A DNA stretch of 44,707 nt from a virus (IMGVR_UViG_3300034272_000238:1-44707), one strand, 5' to 3'; counted from the first letter of the stretch, positions 34,453 to 40,348 are shown. The notes: a model not told the origin generated them from the letters alone. A program made the numbers and translations.

Positions 34453-34759
34453 CGGTGACGGTGTGTGGATAGAGGTAGTGGATAGATTCGTCATCAGCCA
34501 CAACAAACTCAATGTCTGGTGTGTTGATTAACTCGTTGACCTTGGCCTGAGCAGCATGGTGTTTTTGATACACATACTCCTTGACCTTCTTGGTCTTGAG
34601 GTTTGTTGCACGAATGATGCAACATACAGAACTCGGTAACTCCCATCCCCCAACCTTCCAAGACATCACTTCTTCAAAGGTGTGAGGAATGAAGTCGCTG
34701 TCGTCTGCGTCCTTGTACTCTTGCCAGTTATTTGGATAGTAGGGCTTCTTACCACTCAT
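34445..34759 (-). CDS. Early cyanophage protein with KVGGWELPSSVCCIIR motif, unknown
   Basis: It has 104 residues from the ATG at 34759 (MSGKKPYYPNNWQEYKDADD). I recognise the combination PYYPNNW, MSWKVGGWELPSSVCCIIRA and KVKEYVYQKHHAA from other marine cyanophages. Function is not known to me. The frame is open 111 bases further upstream, but the inner ATG fits the family's N-terminus and overlaps the preceding gene by only 11 bases. Confidence 0.8.
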   Translation of the reverse strand: MSGKKPYYPNNWQEYKDADDSDFIPHTFEEVMSWKVGGWELPSSVCCIIRATNLKTKKVKEYVYQKHHAAQAKVNELINTPDIEFVVADDESIHYLYPHTVTDE

Positions 34760-34934
34760 CAGACTTAAATACTTGGATAGTTTGTGTAGATAACTGAGCA
34801 CCGGACAATTCATAACAAGCCAAAAGGGCACGTTCTTGATTGGCGGCCATGACGTGGTAGACCTGGCCACTGGCTGCTACACATTTGAATTGTTGGAGAC
34901 TACCCGTATAATCTGATGGGAGAAAAATAGACAA
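34749..34934 (-). CDS. Small early protein, unknown
   Basis: It has 61 residues (MSIFLPSDYTGSLQQFKCVA ... STQTIQVFKSDEW). It starts 2 bases after the preceding gene and overlaps the next by 11. Beta-rich (QVYHVMAANQERALLACYEL), similar in feel to a DUF-type small fold found in phage early regions. Function unknown. Confidence 0.75.
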   Translation of the reverse strand: MSIFLPSDYTGSLQQFKCVAASGQVYHVMAANQERALLACYELSGAQLSTQTIQVFKSDEW

Positions 34935-34936
34935 AC

Positions 34937-35098
34937 CTACTTCTCCACATCAAATGTGAACAGGGAGTCCAGTTCAAGCCAGATAGCGCTCTCAATGTCC
35001 TGTTGAAGTAACATGTTCTCTACGTCATGACGACGTAAACCAGCTGTTACTCCGCGTTCGATACACTCAGACACAATGGCGTAGATGTTTGGTTGCAT
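34937..35098 (-). CDS. Small early protein, unknown
   Basis: It has 53 residues from the ATG at 35098 (MQPNIYAIVSECIERGVTAG ... WLELDSLFTFDVEK). The phrase LRRHDVENMLLQQDIESAIW is helical. Its start lies 44 bases after the terminator at 35142-35167, so it begins a new transcription segment or depends on read-through. Confidence 0.72.
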   Translation of the reverse strand: MQPNIYAIVSECIERGVTAGLRRHDVENMLLQQDIESAIWLELDSLFTFDVEK

Positions 35099-35141
35099 GA
35101 ACTGCGTCCTTGCTTTGATGATTGTGAACAAAGGTGGGCAC

Positions 35142-35167
35142 AAAAAAACACGGGTGTTATCCCGTGT
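35142..35167 (-). terminator. Rho-independent terminator inside the early region
   Basis: Minus strand ACACGGG-ATAACA-CCCGTGT followed by TTTTTTT. It is a 7-bp perfect stem and a 7-base T tract, 9 bases after the 61-residue membrane-type gene. It would attenuate transcription of everything downstream, including integrase. Confidence 0.9.
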
Positions 35168-35176
35168 CTATTGTTA

Positions 35177-35362
35177 TCACTGACGATAGATGCAATAGGC
35201 ATCATCAATCAGTGATAGTTTGGCCTCATCAACGCAGCCAATGTATTGCAGATGCCTAGACATAGCAGCTGTAGCTGATAGACAGCCAACAGTCGCTAAA
35301 GAATAGACACCACAAGCAGCAGCAAAGATACCAAGCTTCTTGAACACTTGATGTGCGTCCAT
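35177..35362 (-). CDS. Small early protein with a hydrophobic segment
   Basis: It has 61 residues (MDAHQVFKKLGIFAAACGVY + SLATVGCLSATAAMSRHLQY...). Residues ~11-34 are hydrophobic, with a basic lead, so it may be membrane-bound or carry an uncleaved signal; four cysteines are present. The start context ATCATGGACGCA resembles those of two other early genes. Followed by a strong terminator. Confidence 0.72.
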   Translation of the reverse strand: MDAHQVFKKLGIFAAACGVYSLATVGCLSATAAMSRHLQYIGCVDEAKLSLIDDAYCIYRQ

Positions 35363-35367
35363 GATTG

Positions 35368-35439
35368 TTAGCGGTGGAGAAAGTAAAAGGAGATTGCTAG
35401 GGCAATCAATGCAGGGAAGGGAAGGAGAATGATGGTCAC
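35368..35439 (-). CDS. Candidate 23-residue membrane peptide
   Basis: The GTG start overlaps the previous gene's stop as GTGA. The frame reads (M)TIILLPFPALIALAISFYFL then HR and TAA. It is almost entirely one hydrophobic helix with a basic end. The coupled start and 5-base spacing to the next gene support it; it is too short to be sure. Confidence 0.45.
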   Translation of the reverse strand: MTIILLPFPALIALAISFYFLHR

Positions 35440-35705
35440 TCTTTCTCTTCCTTGAGGTACTCAGTCAGTGCGTCCCTGATTTCAGTCAGTGACCTGATTT
35501 GATGTTCACAGAGTTTTGCCTTGGCTGTGTTCTTGATGTCCACAACAAGGAAATTCCTAGAACAACGAATCATGTCATCTGTACCGACTCCAAAGATTTC
35601 GAGTTGCTCGTCATCTGTGGTGTAAACAGTCAGAGAACCATCGCCGCTGTAATAGCCAACATGTGCGATGTTCGCGTGAATGCTGTAGTTGGTGGAGAGT
35701 TTCAC
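35436..35705 (-). CDS. Small early protein, unknown
   Basis: It has 89 residues, starting at GTG (GTG AAA CTC TCC; MKLSTNYSIHANIAHVGYYS). An N-terminal beta-rich part (SLTVYTTDDEQLEIFGVGTD) is followed by a helical, charged C-terminus (SLTEIRDALTEYLKEEKE). It starts 21 bases after structured element A. Function unknown. Confidence 0.72.
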   Translation of the reverse strand: MKLSTNYSIHANIAHVGYYSGDGSLTVYTTDDEQLEIFGVGTDDMIRCSRNFLVVDIKNTAKAKLCEHQIRSLTEIRDALTEYLKEEKE

Positions 35706-35725
35706 GTTGTGCTTGTGAAGTGAAC

Positions 35726-35782
35726 GAGGGTGAGTCCCTCAGAAAGCCCATCCCACCACATACGGATGCGGACAGAATGGGC
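35726..35782 (-). promoter_or_regulatory. Structured early element, copy A
   Basis: Minus-strand order: arm GCCCAT, inner hairpin CCGCAT-CCGT-ATGTGG (35756-35771, one G-T wobble), arm ATGGGC, the shared GGCTTTCTG, then a second hairpin GAGGG-ACTCA-CCCTC (35726-35740). A 19-base stretch (35759-35777) is identical to copy B at 36410-36428. Stems are kept while their sequences change, which points to an RNA structure. It lies between two early genes. Confidence 0.7.
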
Positions 35783-35794
35783 AATAGGAGAGAG

Positions 35795-36079
35795 TCAAAG
35801 GTCTGCCTGTTCCTGGCAGTAGTTCTCAACAACAAGCCACACCATCTTGTTGATCAGTTCCATGACAGAATCTGTGTTGACATCAACCAGATCCCTGATA
35901 TCAAGACCAAGATCAGCAATGGTGTTCTCGATGTCGTCTTCGTGTTCGTTGAAGAAGTCCCTGATTTCCTTGTAGTAAATGAAACCAGAGACACCACCAG
36001 AGCAGCCATATTTGGCTACATCCTGGATCTCATCAGCATCGGTGAACCGTGCTGCGAGTGCGTCAGTAAGACGAGTCAT
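35795..36079 (-). CDS. Early protein (CSGGVSGFIYY motif), unknown
   Basis: It has 94 residues from the ATG at 36079 (MTRLTDALAARFTDADEIQD). The phrase YGCSGGVSGFIYYKEIRDFF followed by acidic helices (EHEDDIENTIADLGLDIRDL) occurs in a small family of phage proteins of unknown role that I think is annotated as a DUF. The upstream in-frame extension crosses a hairpin and is unlikely to be translated. Confidence 0.77.
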   Translation of the reverse strand: MTRLTDALAARFTDADEIQDVAKYGCSGGVSGFIYYKEIRDFFNEHEDDIENTIADLGLDIRDLVDVNTDSVMELINKMVWLVVENYCQEQADL

Positions 36080-36129
36080 TGTGTGTACCAAGGTGGACAG
36101 AGTAAGTAGCACTGTGAAGGCTACAGAAA

Positions 36130-36150
36130 GGGAGACACATGGTGCGTCCC
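36130..36150 (-). promoter_or_regulatory. Hairpin between two early genes
   Basis: Minus strand GGGA-c-GCAC-CAT-GTGT-c-TCCC: two 4-bp stems around one C/C mismatch, with a GT wobble. It lies 51 bases before the start of the 94-residue gene. Fits an early-region processing-site pattern together with elements A and B. Confidence 0.45.
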
Positions 36151-36162
36151 TGAGTGTAGGCA

Positions 36163-36351
36163 TCAAGCGGCCTCTTCTTCGCTTGCTTCAATCTCTTCTA
36201 CCCAACGAATTGATAGATCTTCAAGTTGATCTTCATCTATGTATTCTCCAAGGTAGATTTGGAGATCAGAGACGAGACCTTCTAGATCATCGTTGTCTAG
36301 ATAGTATTTGAAAGCAGCGGTCAGATGCACGTCTGTGTACGTGGTCTGCAT
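36163..36351 (-). CDS. First early gene: small acidic protein, unknown
   Basis: It has 62 residues from the ATG at 36351 (MQTTYTDVHLTAAFKYYLDN ... RWVEEIEASEEEAA). It is very acidic (about a third Asp/Glu). It is the first gene after the non-coding leader and element B, so it would be among the first expressed, like T7 gp0.3, an acidic DNA mimic; that comparison is only suggestive. A longer upstream frame crosses element B and is not credible. Confidence 0.7.
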   Translation of the reverse strand: MQTTYTDVHLTAAFKYYLDNDDLEGLVSDLQIYLGEYIDEDQLEDLSIRWVEEIEASEEEAA

Positions 36352-36376
36352 GGTGTTGCGTCCATGATCAGGTGAA

Positions 36377-36440
36377 GCAGTGCGAACACTGCAGAAAGCC
36401 TTTGCACCGCATACGGATGCGGACAGAAGGCAGAGTGCAA
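36377..36440 (-). promoter_or_regulatory. Structured early element, copy B
   Basis: Minus-strand order: arm TTGCAC, inner hairpin CCGCAT-CCGT-ATGCGG (36407-36422, perfect), arm GTGCAA, shared GGCTTTCTG, then hairpin GCAGTG-TTCG-CACTGC (36377-36392). The 19-base core equals copy A. It lies 25 bases before the first early gene. Confidence 0.7.
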
Positions 36441-36575
36441 TGATCAAACAAAGCGTGTTGCTCCGCTTGCTACTGCTTGTGCACCTCACGGTCAGGAACC
36501 CACGCCGTTGGTCGCCATCACCAGTTGATCTGGTAGCGGTGCTGCTCTTCGGTTGTCGATGTTCGATGGGCTGAC

Positions 36576-36602
36576 TGTATACCAGAGCGGATACAGCGTC
36601 AA
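36576..36602 (-). promoter_or_regulatory. Candidate host sigma70-type early promoter
   Basis: Minus strand TTGACG (36597-36602), 15-base spacer, TATACA (36576-36581); TACAGT two bases further gives a 17-base spacer. A weaker TTGCCA-15-TATATT pair lies upstream near 36727-36753. They point toward the early genes. Sequence only, no experimental support. Confidence 0.45.
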
Positions 36603-36806
36603 GGTTGGTGTGCCACTTGTTCTGGTGGCTGCAGATAGGTGATGGATCTGCCCAGCATTCGCGCTGGTTCGCATCGCCTGGGTGCAGTATAGCTACCGAT
36701 GTGGATAGGACGTGCTGGAACCGTAATATACTGTCACAATGTGGATGGCAACGGCTGAGATCCGTTGGTATGACTGGTGCTATGAGTTCGTATCAAGAGA
36801 AGGCAG

Positions 36807-36837
36807 AACAGATGTGTTCACATGACATACGTCTGTT
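36807..36837. promoter_or_regulatory. Inverted repeat, possible operator
   Basis: AACAGA/TCTGTT arms enclose ATGTG-TT-CACAT. The inner 12-base dyad is near perfect, a size typical of a dimeric repressor site. It lies upstream of the candidate early promoters and could be bound by the MarR-like or ribbon-helix-helix protein; inference only. Confidence 0.35.
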
Positions 36838-36957
36838 ATTGCGAACCATTCTCAATAAGCGATGCCTGCGGCCTATGCTGACGCCTGTTTGGTAGCGCAG
36901 TGATACACAACAGCACTCGATTTCCTATCTAGTGGCGCCAATATCCAGGGAAAGAGA

Positions 36958-36970
36958 CCCCATACGGGGG
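36958..36970 (-). promoter_or_regulatory. Fourth CCGTATG-type hairpin
   Basis: Minus strand CCCC-CGTAT-GGGG. It shares CCGTATGNGG with the hairpins at 32686, 35756 and 36407 and is preceded on the plus strand by GAAAGAGACC, similar to the CAGAAAGCC next to copies A and B. Confidence 0.4.
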
Positions 36971-37031
36971 TGCTGTGGCCTCCCTCCCTAGGCGATAGTC
37001 TTCTCAAATTTCTGCCAAAATTTCATCAAGG

Positions 37032-37037
37032 TATAAT
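37032..37037 (+). promoter_or_regulatory. Perfect -10 box (TATAAT) upstream of the plus-strand gene
   Basis: A consensus TATAAT lies 62 bases before the ribbon-helix-helix start. The -35 region (TTTCTG at 17-base spacing) is poor, so this may be a weak or activator-dependent host-type promoter. Confidence 0.4.
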
Positions 37038-37099
37038 GTGGTGGGCCAGCGTAGTTGGAGCTACCTGACCCGTGACCAACTCAACCATGGATTGAGCTG

Positions 37100-37303
37100 A
37101 TGACCTCATTCTCACGACAACCAAGCAATCAGCAAGGTTTGTCTCCTTTTACAACACCATTAACACGCAAACCAAGCCGTGTAACAGTCACCATTCCATG
37201 GTCATTACGACAAACACTGGAACAACGAAGTGACAAGGAAGGTAGAAGCCTCAGTAACCTCATCGCTTACCTTTTAGAACTGTCTTCTGAGAAGCCTCTG
37301 TAA
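37100..37303 (+). CDS. Ribbon-helix-helix (CopG-like) DNA-binding protein, only plus-strand gene
   Basis: This 67-residue protein has a basic, flexible N-terminus (residues 1-25) and then a classic RHH: strand SRVTVTIP (26-33), helix WSLRQTLEQRSDKEG and helix SLSNLIAYLLELS. The second part resembles many cyanobacterial RHH proteins, suggesting a host origin. It has its own TATAAT box and is divergent from the early genes and convergent with the late block (5-base gap to the next stop). It may repress phage transcription, act as an antitoxin-like protein without a visible toxin, or influence integration; I cannot choose. Confidence 0.82.
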   Translation: MTSFSRQPSNQQGLSPFTTPLTRKPSRVTVTIPWSLRQTLEQRSDKEGRSLSNLIAYLLELSSEKPL

Positions 37304-37308
37304 GCCCC

Positions 37309-37605
37309 TTATTTCTCATCATACGTCTCAATATACCACGGAGCCGTTAGACGCATCTCAGGGAGGCTTGTAGACGTGTCTGACGGCTTTTCTGTGTAGA
37401 TTGGAGTGACATAATCAGGTGCAGGTGGTTGAAGCGTTTCCCATTCCTTAATCGCTTCATCCAACTCAACCTTCACGCGGTTGTTGATGAGCTTCTCCTC
37501 CAACCAAACCAGAAGACCAAGCAGTAGATGATCTACCCATGGGATTTTTGTCTTCCATGCTTTGTACAGAGCTTTGAACTCATTCAGCCTAAGTCTTTGT
37601 TCCAC
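37309..37605 (-). CDS. Hypothetical protein after thyX
   Basis: It has 98 residues if GTG at 37605 is the start (a TTG at 37617 is also possible; there is no ATG). It overlaps the thyX 3' end by 22 bases. The phrase WVDHLLLGLLVWLEEKLINN is amphipathic to hydrophobic and may contact a membrane; the C-terminus is Pro-rich (WETLQPPAPDYVTPIYTEKP). Function unknown. Confidence 0.65.
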   Translation of the reverse strand: MEQRLRLNEFKALYKAWKTKIPWVDHLLLGLLVWLEEKLINNRVKVELDEAIKEWETLQPPAPDYVTPIYTEKPSDTSTSLPEMRLTAPWYIETYDEK

Positions 37606-38231
37606 ATTGCTGCACAAACATTAGGAAGGAATTGGTAGAGCAAATCTTGAATCTGACCAGCAATCACAGCATGTTCCTTCTGAGTACCATGACCAGTCCT
37701 CAGATCACAGTAATGTAACCAAGACCTGATTGAACCATTCATGTACAACTTAGTCGGAGCTGCCATTGGTAACACTTCTCGTGCACACTCCTTAGCAACA
37801 CCGGCTGCTACTAGTTCTTTGTAGAGACCATAACAGTCAGAGTAAAGACTACCAATCCTGAATTGGAAGTGTTTCTTCAACACCTCATCCAGATCATCAA
37901 TGGAGTTCTGACGGTTCTTTTGATCCTGTCTCCGTAGCTCTGGAATCCCGGCATGTTTCTCTACCTTGGCATACCGTTGAGAGAACTCCTGAAAGGAGAA
38001 CGACCTATGCCGAAGGATCTGTGCTGCAATACTCCGTGTAGTCTCAATAGACACACACATGTTTACCATTTCAAATGGAGACCAGTGTTGATGATCAATG
38101 AGATACTTAATTAACCTAGCACTTGTCTGAGTGTTGGATTGATTGGAAGGATTAGAGACTCTTGCCATGTAAGCAATGAGATCTTCTGCATCAGGAGTGA
38201 TGTGTACAAGTGATGCTTGGTGGATGGTCAT
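37584..38231 (-). CDS. thyX: Flavin-dependent thymidylate synthase
   Basis: This 215-residue protein has the ThyX signature RHR-x7-S (R74-H-R76 ... S84, in LRHRSFSFQEFSQRY) and the C-terminal NGSIRSWLHYCDLRTGHGTQ, where the Arg/Ser for substrate binding lie. It converts dUMP to dTMP using methylene-tetrahydrofolate, FAD and NADPH. It supports phage DNA synthesis with the nrd genes. Its place after terminase, at the far end of the late block or near the genome end, separates it from the nucleotide genes at 21-23.5 kb, suggesting separate acquisition. Confidence 0.96.
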   Translation of the reverse strand: MTIHQASLVHITPDAEDLIAYMARVSNPSNQSNTQTSARLIKYLIDHQHWSPFEMVNMCVSIETTRSIAAQILRHRSFSFQEFSQRYAKVEKHAGIPELRRQDQKNRQNSIDDLDEVLKKHFQFRIGSLYSDCYGLYKELVAAGVAKECAREVLPMAAPTKLYMNGSIRSWLHYCDLRTGHGTQKEHAVIAGQIQDLLYQFLPNVCAAMWNKDLG

Positions 38232-38280
38232 TGGTGGGTAGAATGGTGGTTCTAAGTTGTTGTTATATACACTTGGTGCG

Positions 38281-38320
38281 GGATGATCTGTTGGTCACTC
38301 ATTGACCATCTGTATCATCC
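38281..38320 (-). promoter_or_regulatory. Two-part hairpin upstream of thyX
   Basis: GGATGAT (7 bp with ATCATCC) and TGGTCA (6 bp with TGACCA) are separated by a near-symmetric internal loop (CTGT/TCTGT), with a 5-base apical loop. The size and internal loop resemble T7 RNase III processing sites. It lies 50 bases before thyX. Confidence 0.55.
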
Positions 38321-38373
38321 ATCACCAGTCTTTTAGAAGGCAGTGAGGAGGTGGTTAGAAGATTGGTTGGATC

Positions 38374-38475
38374 TGTACTATTGGTACAATCGGGATGTGC
38401 TTCCATCGCACATCAGTACTAACAGTAAAAGGGGAGGACTAACATCAGTTGATGTTTGTCTTCCCCCTTCGGGGG
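38374..38475. other. Cluster of four inverted repeats downstream of terminase
   Basis: Four dyads lie in 102 bases: TGTAC-TATTG-GTACA (38374-38388), GATGTGC-TTCCATC-GCACATC (38394-38414), AACATCA-GT-TGATGTT (38441-38456) and CCCCC-TTC-GGGGG (38463-38475). None has a T-run. With 38232-38373 this is the whole 319-base gap between terminase and thyX, where no convincing gene exists. It may hold a genome end, packaging signal or late regulatory RNA. Confidence 0.5.
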
Positions 38476-38577
38476 TCCGGTCCACCCTTCCATTCCCCCT
38501 TATTGATGTCGGATCTGCCAAATCCATTGCAGGAGAACGGATTTGAAGGATTAGACCCAAGTTGGTGTTTGTCTTCC
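38436..38577. repeat. Imperfect ~29-base direct repeat at the terminase 3' end
   Basis: Copy 1 at 38436-38464 and copy 2 at 38548-38577 share GTTG(A/G)TGTTTGTCTTCC (16 of 17 bases) and a diverged GGA(C/T)TA start. Copy 2 encodes the last residues of terminase (RQTPTWV stop). A short duplication of the gene end is the simplest reading. Confidence 0.6.
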
Positions 38578-40290
38578 TTTAGACCCGCCCCTGGCCTGTT
38601 TTCGTTGGTCTAACGAGAAGCCCATCACGAGGTGATCTGTAGCACTTTGAGGGTCATCAATAAATGCTTCCAGGAGGTCTTGCCAGTCTTCCATCCGACG
38701 TTGTTTGACGGTTTCATAGGCCGAGATGGACATGGCATCAGTGAAGTACTTCACCCCCTGAGCAAGACTGTCCAATCTGTCGTCATGTTTGACGGCACCT
38801 TTTTCACGACACATGCGACTCATCTGGTAGAAGAGCATGTACAGGAGTCGTTCCTCAGGTGCTGCGTCTTTATTGGAGCTGTAGTCCCATTCCACTACCG
38901 ACTTATCAATGATGAGCCGGTGTTGGTTCATCACAGGTTCAAGGGCATCAATGATGCGGTCTTCCTTTCGGACATTGGCACGGACTTCTTCCACGTCAAT
39001 GGCTTGTTTGGTCTGTTGCAGATGCTTCTTGAACAGCTCAGCCACGATGCCATCACCGAAGTTGGTCTCAATAAGGAGCTTAGTGACGTTGTACTTCTTA
39101 CAACCTCTAAGGATATCAAGAAGGGTGTTGTCGCTGTAACCATCACGGTAAGCACGCACTTCATGGACGTACAGGAAGCCGTTCTTCTGTGAGATGTATG
39201 TCGCTGCTGTCTCGTCAGAACCACGACCAGAGGGGTCTATCGAGCAGATGGTCTCGGTGTATGGACTCCATTCCCCTTGGAGTTGCATCGGGGAGTAGAA
39301 GTAATCACCCGGTAGGCCAACCGTAGGCAGATCTTTGAGAACATTACGAGGGTCACTGCACCACACAGCAGCATCCGGCGCTTGAGTCGGATTAACGGAG
39401 GTAATGATGAGGTCTGAGAACTTAAGTGGGAACTTTTCTGCATCACTCAACGTAGTATCCAGCATGAACTGCAACATGAAGTTGCTACGACCCATGGCTG
39501 CTTCTCGTTCCAACAGGTCATCGGATTGGAAACGGTCAGGGTCTGTTGGAGACCACTCCTCAGCACCCATCTCGATGTCTTCTACGATCTGTGGTGCTAG
39601 CAGATTCTCGTATTGACTGAGCTTGTCCTTACGTGGGTAGCGAGCAGGCCAAACAAATGGTCGGTAGTTACGTTCGGCTAGCTTGCGGTAGATGGTGAAG
39701 GTAGTTTGGGGTGTCCCTAGGTACATAATGCGGCTATCCTTCTTCGGTGTGAGGATGGACTCCGCTTCTGTACAGAGCTGCAGCAGCTTCTCCCGCATCA
39801 TCTCCGTCATCGAGTTACCAGGCACTTCAATGTCATCGAGAATCATCAGGTCTGCACGAGAACCCGTGAGCTGACCTGTAATACCGACTGACTTGACTGA
39901 TGGTGCTTGGTGAGGAGAGCAGTTCACATCAAAGGAGATCCGAGACCACCGGGCATCATCCGACTTCGGTCTTAGATGACTTAGCCATGGTGTTTCAATG
40001 ATCAGCTTTTGAAGGAAGATGGACATGTTATCTGCACGCTCTTTTGAAGCGGAGATGATCATGATCTTCTTTTCTGGGTTGTTGAACAATGTCCACAACA
40101 CAAAGGCACCAGTGATCCAGCTCTTACCAACTCCTCGAAAGGCTTGGATCTGTAGTCGTTTTGGTCCTAGTTGGAGGTAATCTGCAATGGCATACTGCGC
40201 TCTTGTCGGAGAAGGCAGATCTAGTTGTTGCCACAGTGCTTGAAGAAAGAGCTTAAAATCGCCCCGTAAAGCCTCTAAAATATTATTCAC
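38551..40290 (-). CDS. Terminase large subunit (gp19-like packaging ATPase/nuclease)
   Basis: This 579-residue protein (T7: 586) has Walker A FRGVGKSW (51-58), Walker B LMILDDIE (~148-155), and nuclease-domain acids in CSIDPSGRGSDETA, ETNFGDG and DDRLDSLAQGVKYF. The start is GTG (GTG AAT AAT ATT), 21 bases after a strong terminator, so it needs read-through or its own promoter. It powers DNA packaging and cuts concatemers. The last gene of the T7-type late block, as expected. Confidence 0.96.
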   Translation of the reverse strand: MNNILEALRGDFKLFLQALWQQLDLPSPTRAQYAIADYLQLGPKRLQIQAFRGVGKSWITGAFVLWTLFNNPEKKIMIISASKERADNMSIFLQKLIIETPWLSHLRPKSDDARWSRISFDVNCSPHQAPSVKSVGITGQLTGSRADLMILDDIEVPGNSMTEMMREKLLQLCTEAESILTPKKDSRIMYLGTPQTTFTIYRKLAERNYRPFVWPARYPRKDKLSQYENLLAPQIVEDIEMGAEEWSPTDPDRFQSDDLLEREAAMGRSNFMLQFMLDTTLSDAEKFPLKFSDLIITSVNPTQAPDAAVWCSDPRNVLKDLPTVGLPGDYFYSPMQLQGEWSPYTETICSIDPSGRGSDETAATYISQKNGFLYVHEVRAYRDGYSDNTLLDILRGCKKYNVTKLLIETNFGDGIVAELFKKHLQQTKQAIDVEEVRANVRKEDRIIDALEPVMNQHRLIIDKSVVEWDYSSNKDAAPEERLLYMLFYQMSRMCREKGAVKHDDRLDSLAQGVKYFTDAMSISAYETVKQRRMEDWQDLLEAFIDDPQSATDHLVMGFSLDQRKQARGGSKGRQTPTWV

Positions 40291-40310
40291 GGTAGATTGT
40301 GCCTAAATAG

Positions 40311-40348
40311 AAAAAGAGAGGCGCTACAGACGCTTGTAGCTACCTCTC
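40311..40348 (-). terminator. Long-stem terminator before terminase large subunit
   Basis: Minus strand GAGAGG-t-AGCTACA...TGTAGC-g-CCTCTC followed by TTTTTCTATTT: two stems of 6 bp with a single-base mismatch between and a 7-base loop. It lies 15 bases after the Lys/Ala/Pro-rich gene. Confidence 0.9.

Larger units (their letters stand above)
36441..37031. other. Non-coding leader of the early region
   Basis: About 590 bases have no convincing gene; short frames here (for example 36492-36674 minus) lack protein-like composition and overlap nothing. It holds candidate minus-strand promoters, an inverted repeat at 36807-36837, and a small CCGTATGGGG hairpin at 36958-36970. Two TATCCAC or ATCCACA words occur around 36698 and 36741. 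It corresponds to the left-end leader of T7 with host promoters, and the genome end may be nearby. Confidence 0.6.

Noticed and set aside
36492-36674. 60-residue minus-strand frame in the early leader
   Set aside because: Composition is not protein-like, it overlaps the candidate promoter, and is not coupled to a neighbour.
36605-36895. 96-residue plus-strand frame in the early leader
   Set aside because: Cys/Arg/Trp-rich random composition and no ribosome site or neighbour coupling.
38378-38560. 60-residue minus frame after terminase
   Set aside because: It runs through inverted repeats and its only familiar phrase (GRQTSTDV) is the partial duplication of the terminase C-terminus.
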